From Sphingomonas azotifigens NBRC 15497 (GTDB taxonomy: Bacteria > Pseudomonadota > Alphaproteobacteria > Sphingomonadales > Sphingomonadaceae): DNA of 64,000 nucleotides. The position numbers and the translations under genes were made by a program. The notes under the pieces are model-generated. The model did no database searches, was not told the origin of the DNA, and saw nothing but the letters and a program-made list of their open reading frames with translations. Positions 34,901-48,390 of this stretch are shown here, piece after piece; the first letter of the stretch is position 1; the number at the start of each line of letters is the position of its first letter. The stretch lies in assembly GCF_002091475.1 (NCBI RefSeq), contig NZ_BCTR01000001.1:186001-250000 (forward strand). The letters are read 5' to 3'.

Positions 34901-37701
34901 GCGCCGAGAGCAAGTTGAAGCAGCTCCACGCAGCCGGTCAGGCCGCATGGCTCGACTTCGTCGACCGCAGCTTCCTGCGCGAGGGCGGCTTGCGGAAGCT
35001 CATCGCCGAGGACGGGCTGACCGGCGTCACCTCCAACCCGTCGATCTTCGAAAAGGCGATGGGGCACGGCGATGCCTATGACGCGGGCTTCAACGGCTTT
35101 CTCGGCACCGGCGATGCCAGCGTGGCCGACGTGTACGAAAGCCAGGCGATCGCCGACATCAAGGCGGCCGCCGCCGATCTGCGCGCGGTCTATGACCGGC
35201 TCGGCGGGCGCGACGGCTATGTCAGCCTCGAAGTCTCGCCCTATCTCGCCAACGGCACCCAGACGACGATCGAGGAGGCCAGGCGGCTGTGGCGCCATGT
35301 CGACGAGCCGAACCTGATGGTTAAAGTCCCCGGCACCAAGGCCGGCGTGCCTGCGATCCGCCAGCTGATCGAGGACGGGATCAACATCAACGTCACCCTC
35401 CTGTTCTCGCAGGAAAGCTATCAGGCGGTCGCCGAGGCCTATCTCGCCGGCCTGGAAGCGCGCGTCGCCAAGGGCGAAGCGGTGGATCGGATCGCAAGCG
35501 TCGCCAGTTTCTTCGTCAGCCGCATCGACATCCAGATCGACAAGAAGATCGATGCGCGCGTCGCCGCGGGCGATCCGGAGAGCGATGCGCTCAGGGCCCT
35601 GCGCGGCAAGGTCGCGATCGCCAATGCCAAGCGGGCCTATGCCTGGTATCTGGAGATGATCGCCAGCCCGCGCTGGCAGGCGCTCGCCGCCAAGGGAGCG
35701 ATGCCGCAGCGGCTGCTCTGGGCGTCGACGGGCGTGAAGGATCCGGCCTATCCGGACACGCTCTATGTCGACACGCTGATCGGGCCGGACACGGTCAACA
35801 CCATGCCGCCCAAGACGATGGACGCCTTTCGCGACCACGGCACCGTCGCGGACACGCTGACCGACGGGCTGGAGGAAGCGCGGCACGTGCTCGCCGAGGC
35901 CGAGCGGCTGGGCCTCGGCCTCGACGAGATCACCCGGGCGCTTGTGCTCGACGGGGTGCAGCAGTTCGGCGATGCCGCCGATGCGCTGCTCGGGGCGGTC
36001 GCGGCCAAGCGCACGGCGCATCTCGGCAAGCGGCTGAACGGCTTCGCGGCGCAGCTGCCCGACGACCTTGCCAAGGCCGTCGAGGAACGGCTGGAGACCG
36101 CGCGCGCCGACGCCTGGTCGCGGCGGCTCTGGGCGGGCGACGCGACATTGTGGACCGGCGGCGATGAAGCCAAATGGCTCGGCTGGCTCCCCGCCGCGCG
36201 CGGCGAGCGGGTGGACATGGCCGCGCTCCAGCAGCTTGCCGAGAAGGCCAGGGCATTCCGCGACGTCGTGCTGCTCGGCATGGGCGGATCGAGCCTGGGG
36301 CCTGAGGTGCTCGCCCTGATCCTCGGCAATGCGCCCGGCAGCCCCAGGCTCCACGTGCTCGACACCACCGATCCCGGCCAGATCGCCGCGGTGGCGGCGC
36401 AAATCGATCCGGCCGAGACGCTGTTCATCGTCTCCTCCAAATCGGGCTCGACGCTGGAGCCCGAACTGCTCCGCGCCTATTTCTTCGCGGCGAGCGGCCG
36501 CAAGGGCGCGCACTTCGTCGCGGTGACCGATCCCGGCTCGAAGCTGGAGGAAACGGCGAAAACCGATGGCTTCGCCGCGATCTTCCACGGCGATCCGGCG
36601 ATCGGCGGGCGCTACTCGGTCCTGTCGGTGTTCGGCATGGTACCCGCCGCCGCGATGGGCCTCGACCTGCCCGCCTTCTTCCAGGCGACCGCGCCGATGG
36701 TGTTTGCGTGCGGCGCAGATGTGCCGCCCGCCGCCAATCCCGGCGTTCGGCTGGGGGTGCTGCTCGGCGAAGCTGCCAAGGCCGGGCGCGACAAGCTGAC
36801 CATCCTTGCTGCCCCGCCACTGGCGCCGCTCGGCGCCTGGCTGGAGCAGCTGCTGGCGGAATCGACGGGCAAGCAGGGCAGGGGGATCGTGCCGGTCGAT
36901 CTCGAGCCGCTCGGCGCACCCGAAGTCTATGGCAAGGACCGTGTCTTCGTGCAGTTCGCCCTTGCCGGCGCTGCGGGTGGTGATGATGCGGCGCAGCTGG
37001 AGGCGCTCGCCGCAGCCGGGCATCCGGTGGTGCGGATCACGCTCGATACGCCGCAGCAGATCGGGCAGGAGTTCTTCCGCTGGGAGGTCGCGACGGCGAT
37101 CGCCGGTGCGGTGATCGGCATCGATCCGTTCGACCAGCCCGATGTCGAGGACGCCAAGGTCGCGACGCGCACGCTGGTCGAGGCCTATGAAGCGTCGGGC
37201 GCACTCGATCCCGAGCAGCCGATCGCCGACAACGCGGATTTCGCCCTCTATGCCGCCAAGGGGCAGGCACTGTCCGGCAGCCCGGCGAGCCTGCTGGCCG
37301 ATCATTTCGCGGCGCTGCTGCCCGGCGACTATGCCGGCTTCCTCGCCTATATCGAGCGGAACGATGCCGACACCGCGGCGCTCACGGCGATGCGGGTCGC
37401 GGTGCGCGACAAGAAGCGCGTGGCGACCGTCGCCGGCTTCGGTCCGCGCTTCCTCCATTCGACCGGCCAGGCGTACAAGGGCGGCCCGAACACCGGTGTC
37501 TTCCTCACCATCACCCGCGACCCCGAGCCGGACCTGGCCGTGCCGGGCCGCAAGGCGAGCTTCGGCACCGTCCAGATCGCCCAGGCGCGCGGCGACACGG
37601 ACGTGCTCGCCGAGCGCGGCCGCCGCGTGCTGCGCCTGCACTTGAAGCGCGGCGGGGGTGGGATAGAAGCCCTGGCATCGGCCGTGCGTGCGGCCCTCTG
37701 A
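34897..37701 (+). CDS. tal-pgi: Bifunctional transaldolase / glucose-6-phosphate isomerase
   Basis: A 934-residue fusion. Residues 1 to about 370 are transaldolase: [20 protein letters not shown] and the Schiff-base lysine in [12 protein letters not shown]. From about 375 the protein is glucose-6-phosphate isomerase: [11 protein letters not shown], the phosphate loop [11 protein letters not shown], and a C-terminal [16 protein letters not shown]. Such fusions occur in several alphaproteobacteria, notably acetic acid bacteria. It links the non-oxidative pentose branch to hexose 6-phosphate in a single polypeptide, in an operon that also carries both oxidative dehydrogenases. Confidence 0.95.
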   Translation: MSAESKLKQLHAAGQAAWLDFVDRSFLREGGLRKLIAEDGLTGVTSNPSIFEKAMGHGDAYDAGFNGFLGTGDASVADVYESQAIADIKAAAADLRAVYDRLGGRDGYVSLEVSPYLANGTQTTIEEARRLWRHVDEPNLMVKVPGTKAGVPAIRQLIEDGININVTLLFSQESYQAVAEAYLAGLEARVAKGEAVDRIASVASFFVSRIDIQIDKKIDARVAAGDPESDALRALRGKVAIANAKRAYAWYLEMIASPRWQALAAKGAMPQRLLWASTGVKDPAYPDTLYVDTLIGPDTVNTMPPKTMDAFRDHGTVADTLTDGLEEARHVLAEAERLGLGLDEITRALVLDGVQQFGDAADALLGAVAAKRTAHLGKRLNGFAAQLPDDLAKAVEERLETARADAWSRRLWAGDATLWTGGDEAKWLGWLPAARGERVDMAALQQLAEKARAFRDVVLLGMGGSSLGPEVLALILGNAPGSPRLHVLDTTDPGQIAAVAAQIDPAETLFIVSSKSGSTLEPELLRAYFFAASGRKGAHFVAVTDPGSKLEETAKTDGFAAIFHGDPAIGGRYSVLSVFGMVPAAAMGLDLPAFFQATAPMVFACGADVPPAANPGVRLGVLLGEAAKAGRDKLTILAAPPLAPLGAWLEQLLAESTGKQGRGIVPVDLEPLGAPEVYGKDRVFVQFALAGAAGGDDAAQLEALAAAGHPVVRITLDTPQQIGQEFFRWEVATAIAGAVIGIDPFDQPDVEDAKVATRTLVEAYEASGALDPEQPIADNADFALYAAKGQALSGSPASLLADHFAALLPGDYAGFLAYIERNDADTAALTAMRVAVRDKKRVATVAGFGPRFLHSTGQAYKGGPNTGVFLTITRDPEPDLAVPGRKASFGTVQIAQARGDTDVLAERGRRVLRLHLKRGGGGIEALASAVRAAL

Positions 37702-37724
37702 TTTCAGCGAAAGGGAATTCTCGG

Positions 37725-38711
37725 ATGCGTCTTGCGATGATCGGCCTCGGCCGCATGGGTGCGGGGATCGCGCGCCGGCTGATGGAGCATGGCCATGAGA
37801 TCGTGGCGTTCGACCAAAGCACCGCAGCGGTAGAAGCCATGGCCAAGGACGGCGCGACCCCCGCCAGCTCGCTGGAAGACGTCGTCGCCAAGCTGGCGGC
37901 GCCGCGCATCTTCTGGGTGATGCTGCCCGCCGGCGCGCCGACCGAGAGCACCGTCGAGGCGCTGATGGCCGCCGCCGAGCCGGGCGACATCGTGATCGAT
38001 GGCGGCAACAGCTTCTACAAGGACGACATCCGCCGCGCCAAGGTCGCGGCCGAGCGGCAGCTCCACTATGTCGATGTCGGCACCTCGGGCGGCGTGTGGG
38101 GGCTGCAGCGCGGCTTCTGCATGATGATCGGCGGCACCAAGGAAGCGGTCGACCTGCTCGATCCGATCTTCGACGCGCTTGCCCCGGGCCTCGGCACCAT
38201 TCCCCGCACCAAGGAGCGGATGGAGCGCGAAGGCTGCGATCCGCGTGCCGAAAAGGGCTATATCCATTGCGGTCCCGCCGGCGCCGGGCATTTCGTCAAG
38301 ATGGTCCACAACGGCATCGAATATGGCCTGATGCAGGCCTATGCGGAGGGCTTCGACGTGCTGAAGAGCAAGTCGTCGGACAAGCTGCCCGAGGACGAGC
38401 GCTTCGACCTGAACCTGACCGACATCGCCGAAGTGTGGCGCCGCGGCTCGGTGATCTCGTCCTGGCTGCTCGACCTGTCCGCCCAGGCGCTCGCCAAGGA
38501 CGGAATGCTGGAGGGGTATAGCGGCAAGGTCGCCGACTCTGGCGAGGGTCGCTGGACGATCGATGCGGCGATGGAGGAGGCCGTGCCGGTCCATGTCCTC
38601 ACCGCGGCGCTGTTCGCCCGCTATCGCAGCCGGGTGGAGAACACCTTCGGCGACAAGCTGCTGTCGGCGATGCGCTTCGGCTTTGGCGGGCACGTCGAGA
38701 TGCCGCAGTGA
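37725..38711 (+). CDS. gnd: 6-phosphogluconate dehydrogenase, short (GndA/YqeC) type
   Basis: A 328-residue decarboxylating enzyme of the short 6PGDH class, about 140 residues shorter than the E. coli type. It has the Rossmann start [19 protein letters not shown], the [11 protein letters not shown] block and the signature [22 protein letters not shown] with the catalytic Lys. Short forms often prefer NAD; an acidic/neutral residue pattern after strand 2 (AFDQST) agrees with that but is not proof. The GTG of zwf overlaps its stop. Confidence 0.94.
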   Translation: MRLAMIGLGRMGAGIARRLMEHGHEIVAFDQSTAAVEAMAKDGATPASSLEDVVAKLAAPRIFWVMLPAGAPTESTVEALMAAAEPGDIVIDGGNSFYKDDIRRAKVAAERQLHYVDVGTSGGVWGLQRGFCMMIGGTKEAVDLLDPIFDALAPGLGTIPRTKERMEREGCDPRAEKGYIHCGPAGAGHFVKMVHNGIEYGLMQAYAEGFDVLKSKSSDKLPEDERFDLNLTDIAEVWRRGSVISSWLLDLSAQALAKDGMLEGYSGKVADSGEGRWTIDAAMEEAVPVHVLTAALFARYRSRVENTFGDKLLSAMRFGFGGHVEMPQ

Positions 38712-40147
38712 GCGACGCGGCGCCGGCACCGGCTGCGACTCTGGTCCTGTTCGGGGCGATGGGCGACCTTGCCAGTCGCCTGTTGATGCCGGCGCTGGTC
38801 CATCTCGAACGCGATGGACTGCTCGATGGCGACACCAGGCTGCTCGGCATCAGCCATGGCGAGGGCGATGACGCCGCGCTCCGCGAAAAGCTCAAAAGCT
38901 TTGTCGAGGACGAGGGCGATGGCGAGGCCTGGGCCCGCTGGGCGCCGCGCATCGCCTATCTGCGCGGCGACTTCACCGATGCCGCGCTGTACGAAGACCT
39001 GAAGGCGAGGCTGGACGGCAATGCGGTGTTCTACCTCGCCACCGCACCCGGCTTTTTCGGGCCGATCGCGGACAGGCTGGGCGCCAGCGGGCTGCTCGAC
39101 GAGCGCGACGGCTTCCGCCGGCTGGTCGTCGAGAAGCCGTTCGGCACCGATCTCGCCTCGGCCCAGGCGCTCAATGCGCAGCTGCTCGGCCATGCCGAGG
39201 AGGCGCAGATCTACCGGATCGACCATTTCCTCGGCAAGGAGACGGTGCAGAACATCACCGTCGCCCGCTTCGCCAACGCGCTGACCGAGGCGGTGTGGAA
39301 CAACCGCTATGTCGATCATGTCCAGATCACCGCGGCCGAGACGGTCGCGGTGGGCAGCCGCGGCAAATTCTACGACGAGACCGGCGCGCTGCGCGACATG
39401 GTGCCCAACCATCTGTTCCAGCTGCTCGCGCTGATCGCGATGGAGCCGCCCAACAGCTTCGATGCCGAAGCGCTGCGCACCGAAAAGTCCAAGGTGATCG
39501 CGGCGGTGCGGGCGATCGGCCCGGACGATGCCGTGCGCGGCCGCTATCTCGGCGGCAGCGCCGGGGGCAAGGACGTGCCGGCCTATCGCGAGACGCCCGA
39601 CGTTGCGCCGGACAGCAACACCGAGACCTATGTCGCACTCAAGGTCGCGGTCGACACCTGGCGCTGGCACGGTGTTCCCTTCTACCTGCGTACCGGCAAG
39701 GCGCTGTCGGCGCGCGATACCGAGATCGTCATCCATTTCCGCGCGGTGCCGCCGCTGATGTTCCGCGACACGCCGGCCGAGGCGCTGCCGCCGAACCGCC
39801 TGATCCTCCAGATCCAGCCGGGCGAGGCGCTCAAGCTGGAAATGTCGGTCAAGCGTCCGGGCCCGGTCATCGAGACGGTGCCCGCGTGCCTCAGCTTCGC
39901 CTATGCCGATGCCTTCGATCTCGGCCACCGCACCGGCTACGAGACCTTGCTCTACGACATGCTGGTCGGCGACCAGAGCCTGTTCCAGCGCGCCGACCAG
40001 ATCGAGGGCGGCTGGCGCGCGGTGCAACCGCTGCTCGACGCCTGGCGGACCGGTGAGCCCGAAGACTATGCCGCCGGCAGCGCCGGCCCCACATCCGCCG
40101 ACGCGCTGCTCGCGCGTGATGGCCGCAGCTGGCACGAGATCTCATGA
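38708..40147 (+). CDS. zwf: Glucose-6-phosphate 1-dehydrogenase
   Basis: A 479-residue G6PDH, starting with GTG that overlaps the gnd stop. N-terminal coenzyme motif is [17 protein letters not shown] (GxxGDLAxR, normal for the family), the substrate motif is [13 protein letters not shown], and the lysine-containing VEKPFGTD is present. It produces 6-phosphogluconolactone. The following gene, whose start overlaps its stop in ATGA, is a HAD phosphatase and not the lactonase that often follows zwf. Confidence 0.95.
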   Translation: MSDAAPAPAATLVLFGAMGDLASRLLMPALVHLERDGLLDGDTRLLGISHGEGDDAALREKLKSFVEDEGDGEAWARWAPRIAYLRGDFTDAALYEDLKARLDGNAVFYLATAPGFFGPIADRLGASGLLDERDGFRRLVVEKPFGTDLASAQALNAQLLGHAEEAQIYRIDHFLGKETVQNITVARFANALTEAVWNNRYVDHVQITAAETVAVGSRGKFYDETGALRDMVPNHLFQLLALIAMEPPNSFDAEALRTEKSKVIAAVRAIGPDDAVRGRYLGGSAGGKDVPAYRETPDVAPDSNTETYVALKVAVDTWRWHGVPFYLRTGKALSARDTEIVIHFRAVPPLMFRDTPAEALPPNRLILQIQPGEALKLEMSVKRPGPVIETVPACLSFAYADAFDLGHRTGYETLLYDMLVGDQSLFQRADQIEGGWRAVQPLLDAWRTGEPEDYAAGSAGPTSADALLARDGRSWHEIS

Positions 40148-40962
40148 ACCTTCGCCTCTTCCTCTCCGATGTCGACGGCACATTGGTCCGCCCGGACAAG
40201 AGCCTGGGCGAGCCCGTGGTCGCCGCGGTGCAGCGGCTGATCGCGGCGGGCGTACCCGTCTCGATCATCAGCGCACGGCCGCCGAGCGGGCTGCTGTGGA
40301 TCGCCGAGCGGCTGGGGCTCACTGCGCCGATCGGCGCGTTCAACGGCGGAACGATCGTGCAGCCCGACGGCGCGGTGCTGTCGGCGACGCATCTCGACGC
40401 CGAGGTGGCGGCACGCACGCTCGAACAGGTCGCGCGTGCGCACGTGATCCGCTGGGTGTTCGCCAAGGGGCAGTGGCACACCGACAGGCTCGACGACCAT
40501 TATACCCCACGCGAGCGCGTCACCTCCGCGCAGGATCCGATGGTGTGCAGCGACTTCGGTCCGCTGCTCGATGCGGTCGACAAGATCGTCGCGGTCTCTT
40601 CGGATCACGCCATGCTCGCCGCGCTGGAGCAGGAGGTCGCGACGGCGCTGGGCGCGGACGCCGAGGTCGCACGGTCGCAGCCCTATTATCTCGATGTTAC
40701 CGCGCCGACGGCGAACAAGGGCGACGGCATCGCCGCGCTGGCGGCCACGCTCGGCGTGGCGCTGGCGGACGTGGCGGTGATCGGCGACCAGTATAACGAC
40801 CTGCCGATGTTCCGCCGCGCCGGGCTGTCGATCGCGATGGGGCAGGCACCCGAAGCGGTCCGCACGGCAGCGATGCGGGTCACCGGCCCCAGCGATATGG
40901 ATGGTGTGGCCCAGGCGATCGAGACCATCCTGTTGCCGCTGCTCGGATCCTCGGCGGCCTAG
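40144..40962 (+). CDS. Cof-type HAD-IIB sugar-phosphate phosphatase
   Basis: A 272-residue haloacid-dehalogenase phosphatase: SDVDGTLV near the N-terminus gives the nucleophile (D9) and acid (D11), ISARPPSG the Ser/Thr motif, NKGDGIAAL the Lys motif and GDQYNDLPMF the last acidic motif. The large C2B-type cap is between motifs 2 and 3. Members dephosphorylate a wide range of sugar phosphates. Its coupling to zwf suggests a house-cleaning or overflow role in hexose-phosphate metabolism. Confidence 0.9.
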   Translation: MNLRLFLSDVDGTLVRPDKSLGEPVVAAVQRLIAAGVPVSIISARPPSGLLWIAERLGLTAPIGAFNGGTIVQPDGAVLSATHLDAEVAARTLEQVARAHVIRWVFAKGQWHTDRLDDHYTPRERVTSAQDPMVCSDFGPLLDAVDKIVAVSSDHAMLAALEQEVATALGADAEVARSQPYYLDVTAPTANKGDGIAALAATLGVALADVAVIGDQYNDLPMFRRAGLSIAMGQAPEAVRTAAMRVTGPSDMDGVAQAIETILLPLLGSSAA

Positions 40963-40990
40963 ACGTCCAACGGGCGAATTGGCGCGCGGT

Positions 40991-41377
40991 TCAGCCGCGC
41001 AGCACGTCCGCCAGCGTGTAGCGGCCGATCACGTCCATGAACGCGCGTTGCGCCTCGTCCAGCACGCCCGGCAGCCTGCAGCCGTGTGCCAGCCGGCAGC
41101 CGGTGCAATCCACCATCGGGCAGCGCGGCTCGGTCACGCCAAGCACCGCGCCAAGGTTGATGTTTGCCGGGTCTCGCGCCAACCGGATCCCGCCGCCGCG
41201 CCCGCGCACGGCCTCGATGAAGCCGGCATGCGCCAGACCGTTGGCGATCTTCATCAGATGGGTGGTGGAAATGCCCTGCTCCTCCGCCACCGAGGCGATG
41301 GAGACGCGCCCCGCCCCGGTGCTGCCGAGATGCATGAGCAGCCGCAGCGCGTAATCGGAGTGACGGGTCAGTTGCAT
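40991..41377 (-). CDS. nsrR: Rrf2-family regulator, NsrR-like
   Basis: A 128-residue Rrf2 winged-helix regulator. The N-terminus MQLTRHSDYALRLLMHL and the recognition segment GISTTHLMKIANGL are typical for NsrR. The cluster-binding loop has four cysteines in CPMVDCTGCRLAHGC; three of these should hold a nitric-oxide-sensitive Fe-S cluster. It is divergent from hcp, a classic NsrR target, with 133 bp between the two starts. IscR is less likely as no isc genes are near. Confidence 0.88.
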   Translation of the reverse strand: MQLTRHSDYALRLLMHLGSTGAGRVSIASVAEEQGISTTHLMKIANGLAHAGFIEAVRGRGGGIRLARDPANINLGAVLGVTEPRCPMVDCTGCRLAHGCRLPGVLDEAQRAFMDVIGRYTLADVLRG

Positions 41378-41434
41378 GCCGGCACCTTCCTACTTGGCGA
41401 GGCATGCAGGCGCAGTGGGGAAAAGCACGTAGTT

Positions 41435-41450
41435 TTGACGTCCGTCAAAG
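41435..41450. promoter_or_regulatory. FNR/NnrR-type palindrome upstream of hcp
   Basis: TTTGACGTCCGTCAAA is a perfect 7-bp-arm inverted repeat and contains TTGAC-N4-GTCAA, the form of Crp/FNR-family (FNR, FixK, NnrR/Dnr) sites. It lies about 61 bp upstream of the hcp ATG, a fitting distance for activation under low oxygen or nitric oxide. The regulator is not in the window. Confidence 0.6.
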
Positions 41451-41510
41451 TGGCGGGATTGCCGGCCCAATAAGTGGAATGTGCAATTCAGCTTTATCCG
41501 GAGACCGGCG

Positions 41511-43151
41511 ATGTACTGCGTCCAGTGCGAACAATCGAACAAGGGCGGCTGTGCTGCCAGGATGGGGTCTTGCGGCAAGACGGCGCAGGTCGCCGATCTG
41601 CAGGACGTGCTGCTGCGCGTGATGCAGGGCATCTCGGTCTATGCCGATCGTGCGGCGGCGAAAGGCGCGCGGGACGAAGTGGTGGACGCCTTCACGCCGC
41701 ACGCCTGGTTCACGACGCTGACCAACGTCAATTTCGACGACACGCGCTTCGTGCCGCTGATCGCGCGTGCGCTTTCGATGCGCGAGCGGGCGCGACTACT
41801 GGCGGAGGCGGCCGGCGCGGATCTCTCCGCGCTTCCCGAGACCGCCGGCTGGAACCCCGGCACCACCCCGTCCGAATTGGCGGCAGCGGCGCCGTTCGCG
41901 GCGATCCAGCGCTTCCTGGATCGTGACGGGCCGAGCATCATCGGGCTGCGCAACCTGATCCTGTACGGGCTGAAGGGCACCGCGGCCTATGGCGAGCATG
42001 CCCGCGTGCTCGGTTTCGAGGATGGGGCGGTCAGCGCCGCGTTCCACCGCATCGCCGCCTTCCTCGCCACCGATCCGACCGACGTGGATGCGCTGTTGAC
42101 CAACGCGCTGGCGATCGGGGCGCTCAACCTGAAGGTGATGGAATTGCTCGACGCGGCCAATACCGGCCGCTTCGGCCATCCCGAGCCGACCGCGGTGCGG
42201 ATGACGCCGCGCGCGGGCAAGTGCCTGCTCGTCTCCGGCCACGACATGGGCGATCTGGAGGCCATCCTCCGGCAGAGCGAAGGGACCGGCGTGCTGGTCT
42301 ATACGCATGGCGAACTGCTGCCCGCCAACGCCTATCCGGGCCTGAAGAAATACCCGCATCTCGCCGGCAATTACGGTGGCGCCTGGCAGGACCAGCAGAA
42401 GGATTTCGATGCCTTTCCGGGGGCGATCGTGATGACCTCCAACTGCCTGATCAACCCGAACCTCAAGGGCTATGGCGAGCGCATCTTCACCGCCGGGCCG
42501 GTGGGCTGGAACGGGCTGCCGCACCTCACCGACCATGATTTCGCGCCGGCGATCGCCTGCGCGCTGGCCCAACCCGGTTTCGCCGAGGATGCGCCGGCGC
42601 AGACCATCACCATCGGCTTCGCCCGCAACACGGTGATGGGTGTTGCCGACACGCTGCTCGGCATGATCGGCAAGGGTGCGGTGAAGAACCTGTTCCTGAT
42701 CGGCGGCTGCGACGGGGCGCGACCCGGCCGCAACTATTTCCATGACCTGGCCATGGCGACGCCGCGGGACAGCCTGGTGCTGACGCTCGGTTGCGGCAAG
42801 TTCCGCTTCAACCGCGAGGATCTGGGCAGCATCAACGGCGTGCCGCGGGTGCTCGATATCGGCCAGTGCAACGATGCCTATTCGGCGATCCGCATTGCCA
42901 CCGCAGTGGCGGAGGCGCTGGGTGTCGGCGTCAACGACCTGCCACTCCATTATGCGATCAGCTGGTTCGAGCAGAAAGCGACCGCGGTGCTGCTGACGAT
43001 GCTCCACCTGGGGCTGCGCCGCATCTATCTCGGCCCGACGCTGCCGCAGTTCCTGACACCGGAGGTGCTCGGCATCCTCGTCGACAAGTTCGACATCCGC
43101 CCGACCGGGGATGCCCAGGCCGACCTGCAGCAGATGCTGCAGGCCGCCTGA
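41511..43151 (+). CDS. hcp: Hybrid cluster protein (hydroxylamine reductase / NO detoxification)
   Basis: A 546-residue Hcp. The N-terminal cysteines 3, 6, 14 and 21 have CX2CX7CX6C spacing, which differs slightly from both common classes (CX2CX8CX5C and CX2CX11CX6C) but keeps the C6-C21 distance of the former. Hybrid-cluster blocks are seen: GHDMGDLEAIL, THGELLPANAYPGLKKY, TSNCLINPNLKGY, GGCDGARPGRNYF, LGCGKFRFN and GQCNDAYSA. The ATG at 41511 has CGGAGA upstream and begins MYCVQC as in homologues. No reductase partner (hcr) follows. Confidence 0.95.
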   Translation: MYCVQCEQSNKGGCAARMGSCGKTAQVADLQDVLLRVMQGISVYADRAAAKGARDEVVDAFTPHAWFTTLTNVNFDDTRFVPLIARALSMRERARLLAEAAGADLSALPETAGWNPGTTPSELAAAAPFAAIQRFLDRDGPSIIGLRNLILYGLKGTAAYGEHARVLGFEDGAVSAAFHRIAAFLATDPTDVDALLTNALAIGALNLKVMELLDAANTGRFGHPEPTAVRMTPRAGKCLLVSGHDMGDLEAILRQSEGTGVLVYTHGELLPANAYPGLKKYPHLAGNYGGAWQDQQKDFDAFPGAIVMTSNCLINPNLKGYGERIFTAGPVGWNGLPHLTDHDFAPAIACALAQPGFAEDAPAQTITIGFARNTVMGVADTLLGMIGKGAVKNLFLIGGCDGARPGRNYFHDLAMATPRDSLVLTLGCGKFRFNREDLGSINGVPRVLDIGQCNDAYSAIRIATAVAEALGVGVNDLPLHYAISWFEQKATAVLLTMLHLGLRRIYLGPTLPQFLTPEVLGILVDKFDIRPTGDAQADLQQMLQAA

Positions 43152-43158
43152 GCGGCGC

Positions 43159-43194
43159 CCGCCCGACGCACCGATAGGCGGGCGCGTCGGGCGG
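43159..43194 (+). terminator. Hairpin after hcp, probable terminator
   Basis: CCGCCCGACGC (43159-43169) and GCGTCGGGCGG (43184-43194) form a perfect 11-bp stem with a 14-base loop, 8 bp after the hcp stop. No T-run follows, so it may need Rho or only stabilise the 3' end. Confidence 0.55.
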
Positions 43195-43273
43195 ACCCGG
43201 GCATGGAAAACGTTTTAACGTTGCAGCGCAAAGCACTGTAAACCTAAAGTTCTCCTGAAGAGGGGTATGCTGC

Positions 43274-43972
43274 ATGTGCGATGTCGAGAACGCCGATGCG
43301 AGACTTGCCGAGGTACGACGCCAGGCGCGGGTGCTCACCAGTGGAGTCTTCGGCATGCAGGGCGACGCCGCGCTGTCGGAGATCGTCGAAGAGGCGGCCA
43401 CGAAGACGCGCTTTCCCTACGCGGCGGTTTCGATCGTCGACCGATCCCGGCTGTGGCTCGCGGTCGCCTATGGCTTTGACCCGCGCGAATTCGCACGCCC
43501 GAACAGCTTTTGCGACGCGGCTATCAAGGTACCCGGCTTCGCCCCGCTCTGCGTCGCCGATGCGTGGAGCGAGCCGCGGTTCAAGTTCGCGCCGGCGGTC
43601 ATCGAGATGAATGTGCGCGCCTATTATGCGGCGCCGCTCGTCACCCGTGACGGATTTGCCCTGGGCACGCTGTGTCTGCTGGATTCCAAGCCGCGAAGCG
43701 TCAATGCCGCGTCACTGGAAGTATTGGCGTCGCTCGCCGGCAATGCGACCGCGGTCATCGATCGCGCGCCCAATGCCTTGGCCCATGCACAATACGCCAT
43801 TGCGGAGCTGTCCGATCGCATGCGATTTGCGGTTGCCGAAGGCGACGACGCCGTGGTCGCGGTGCTCGACGCGGAACTGCGCTGGCTCGAGGCGATGCTC
43901 GAACCCCATTGGCAGCCGGGGACCGCGCGCGGCGGTGCCGGGACTGGAGACGTCGGGTCGAGAACCCGCTAG
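43274..43972 (+). CDS. GAF-domain protein
   Basis: A 232-residue soluble protein with one GAF domain at about residues 30-165 (AAVSIVDRSRLWLAVAYGFD, FCDAAIKVPG, YYAAPLVTRDGFALGTLCLLD). The C-terminal 65 residues are helical (ELSDRMRFAVAEGDDAVVAVLDAELRWLEAML) and have no recognised domain. There is no output domain, so it may act by binding a partner. It precedes the hybrid kinase by 138 bp and could be a ligand- or redox-sensing partner of that system; unproven. Confidence 0.82.
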   Translation: MCDVENADARLAEVRRQARVLTSGVFGMQGDAALSEIVEEAATKTRFPYAAVSIVDRSRLWLAVAYGFDPREFARPNSFCDAAIKVPGFAPLCVADAWSEPRFKFAPAVIEMNVRAYYAAPLVTRDGFALGTLCLLDSKPRSVNAASLEVLASLAGNATAVIDRAPNALAHAQYAIAELSDRMRFAVAEGDDAVVAVLDAELRWLEAMLEPHWQPGTARGGAGTGDVGSRTR

Positions 43973-44110
43973 CCGACGGCATTCGAGCCTCAATGCGGCC
44001 CGGGCAGGTGCCGCGTTCCCGATTCCGTACGTTCCGCCTGTCCGTCAGGACGCTTGCTCTACTTTCCCGACGCACTATGCGGATCGCGGGGCATTTTCGG
44101 GATCGAGTGC

Positions 44111-47550
<3,440 letters not shown>

Positions 47551-47554
<4 letters not shown>

Positions 47555-48390
47555 ACGACGAAACTCCCGAACCCGATGTCGACGATATCGAGATCGAGCT
47601 GCTGCTGGAGGCGCTGTACCGGCGCTACCACTACGACTTCCGACATTATGCCCGCGCCTCGATCAAGCGGCGGCTGATCCAGGCGCGCGGACGGCTGGGG
47701 ATGGCCAGCTTCTCGGCCCTGCAGGACCGGCTGCTGCACGAGCCGGAGATGCTGGCCAAGCTGCTCAACTATCTCACCGTCCAGGTGAGCGAGATGTTCC
47801 GCGACCCCAGCTATTTCCGGGCGCTGCGCGAGAAGGTGATCCCGCACCTGCGCACCTATCCCTCGCTCAAGGTGTGGATCGCCGGGTGCAGCAATGGCGA
47901 GGAAGTCTATTCGCTCGCCATGCTGTTCCGGGAGGAGGGGCTGGAGCAGCGCACGATCTTCTACGCCACCGACATCAACCCCAAGGCGCTCAAGGCTGCC
48001 GAGGCGGGAGTCTATCCGCTCGACCAGATCCGCAAGTTCACCGAGAACCACCAGAAATCGGGCGCGCGCACCTCGCTTTCCGACTATTATGTCGCCGATT
48101 ACGATCGCGCGATCTTCGACAGCAGCCTGCGCGCCAATGTCGTCTTCTCCGATCACAGCCTGGCGACCGACTCGGTGTTCGCCGAGATGCACCTGATCTC
48201 GTGCCGCAACGTACTGATCTATTTCGATCGCGATCTGCAGGAGCGCGCCGTCGGGCTGTTCGACGAATCGCTCGTCCGCCGCGGTTTCCTGGGTCTCGGC
48301 CGCAAGGAGAGCCTGCGCTTTTCCGACCATGCCGCCGGCTTTGCCGACTTCGTCCGCGAGGAGAAGATCTACCAGCGGCGCGAGCGATGA
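47551..48390 (+). CDS. cheR: CheR-type protein-glutamate methyltransferase
   Basis: A 279-residue S-adenosylmethionine-dependent methyltransferase. The helical N-terminal domain (YDFRHYARASIKRRLIQARGRLGM) precedes the SAM domain with IAGCSNGEEVYSLAML, FYATDINPKALKAAEAGVY and the ISCRNVLIYFDRDLQE block. Full-length CheR. It overlaps the kinase stop and the CheB start by 4 bp each. No chemoreceptor, CheA or CheW is near, so the target may be the hybrid kinase or another non-chemotaxis sensor. Confidence 0.92.

Noticed and set aside
34759..37641. A minus-strand open frame of 960 codons opposite tal-pgi
   Set aside because: Low-complexity Arg/Gly/Asp product with no recognisable motif; the fusion enzyme on the plus strand explains the region.
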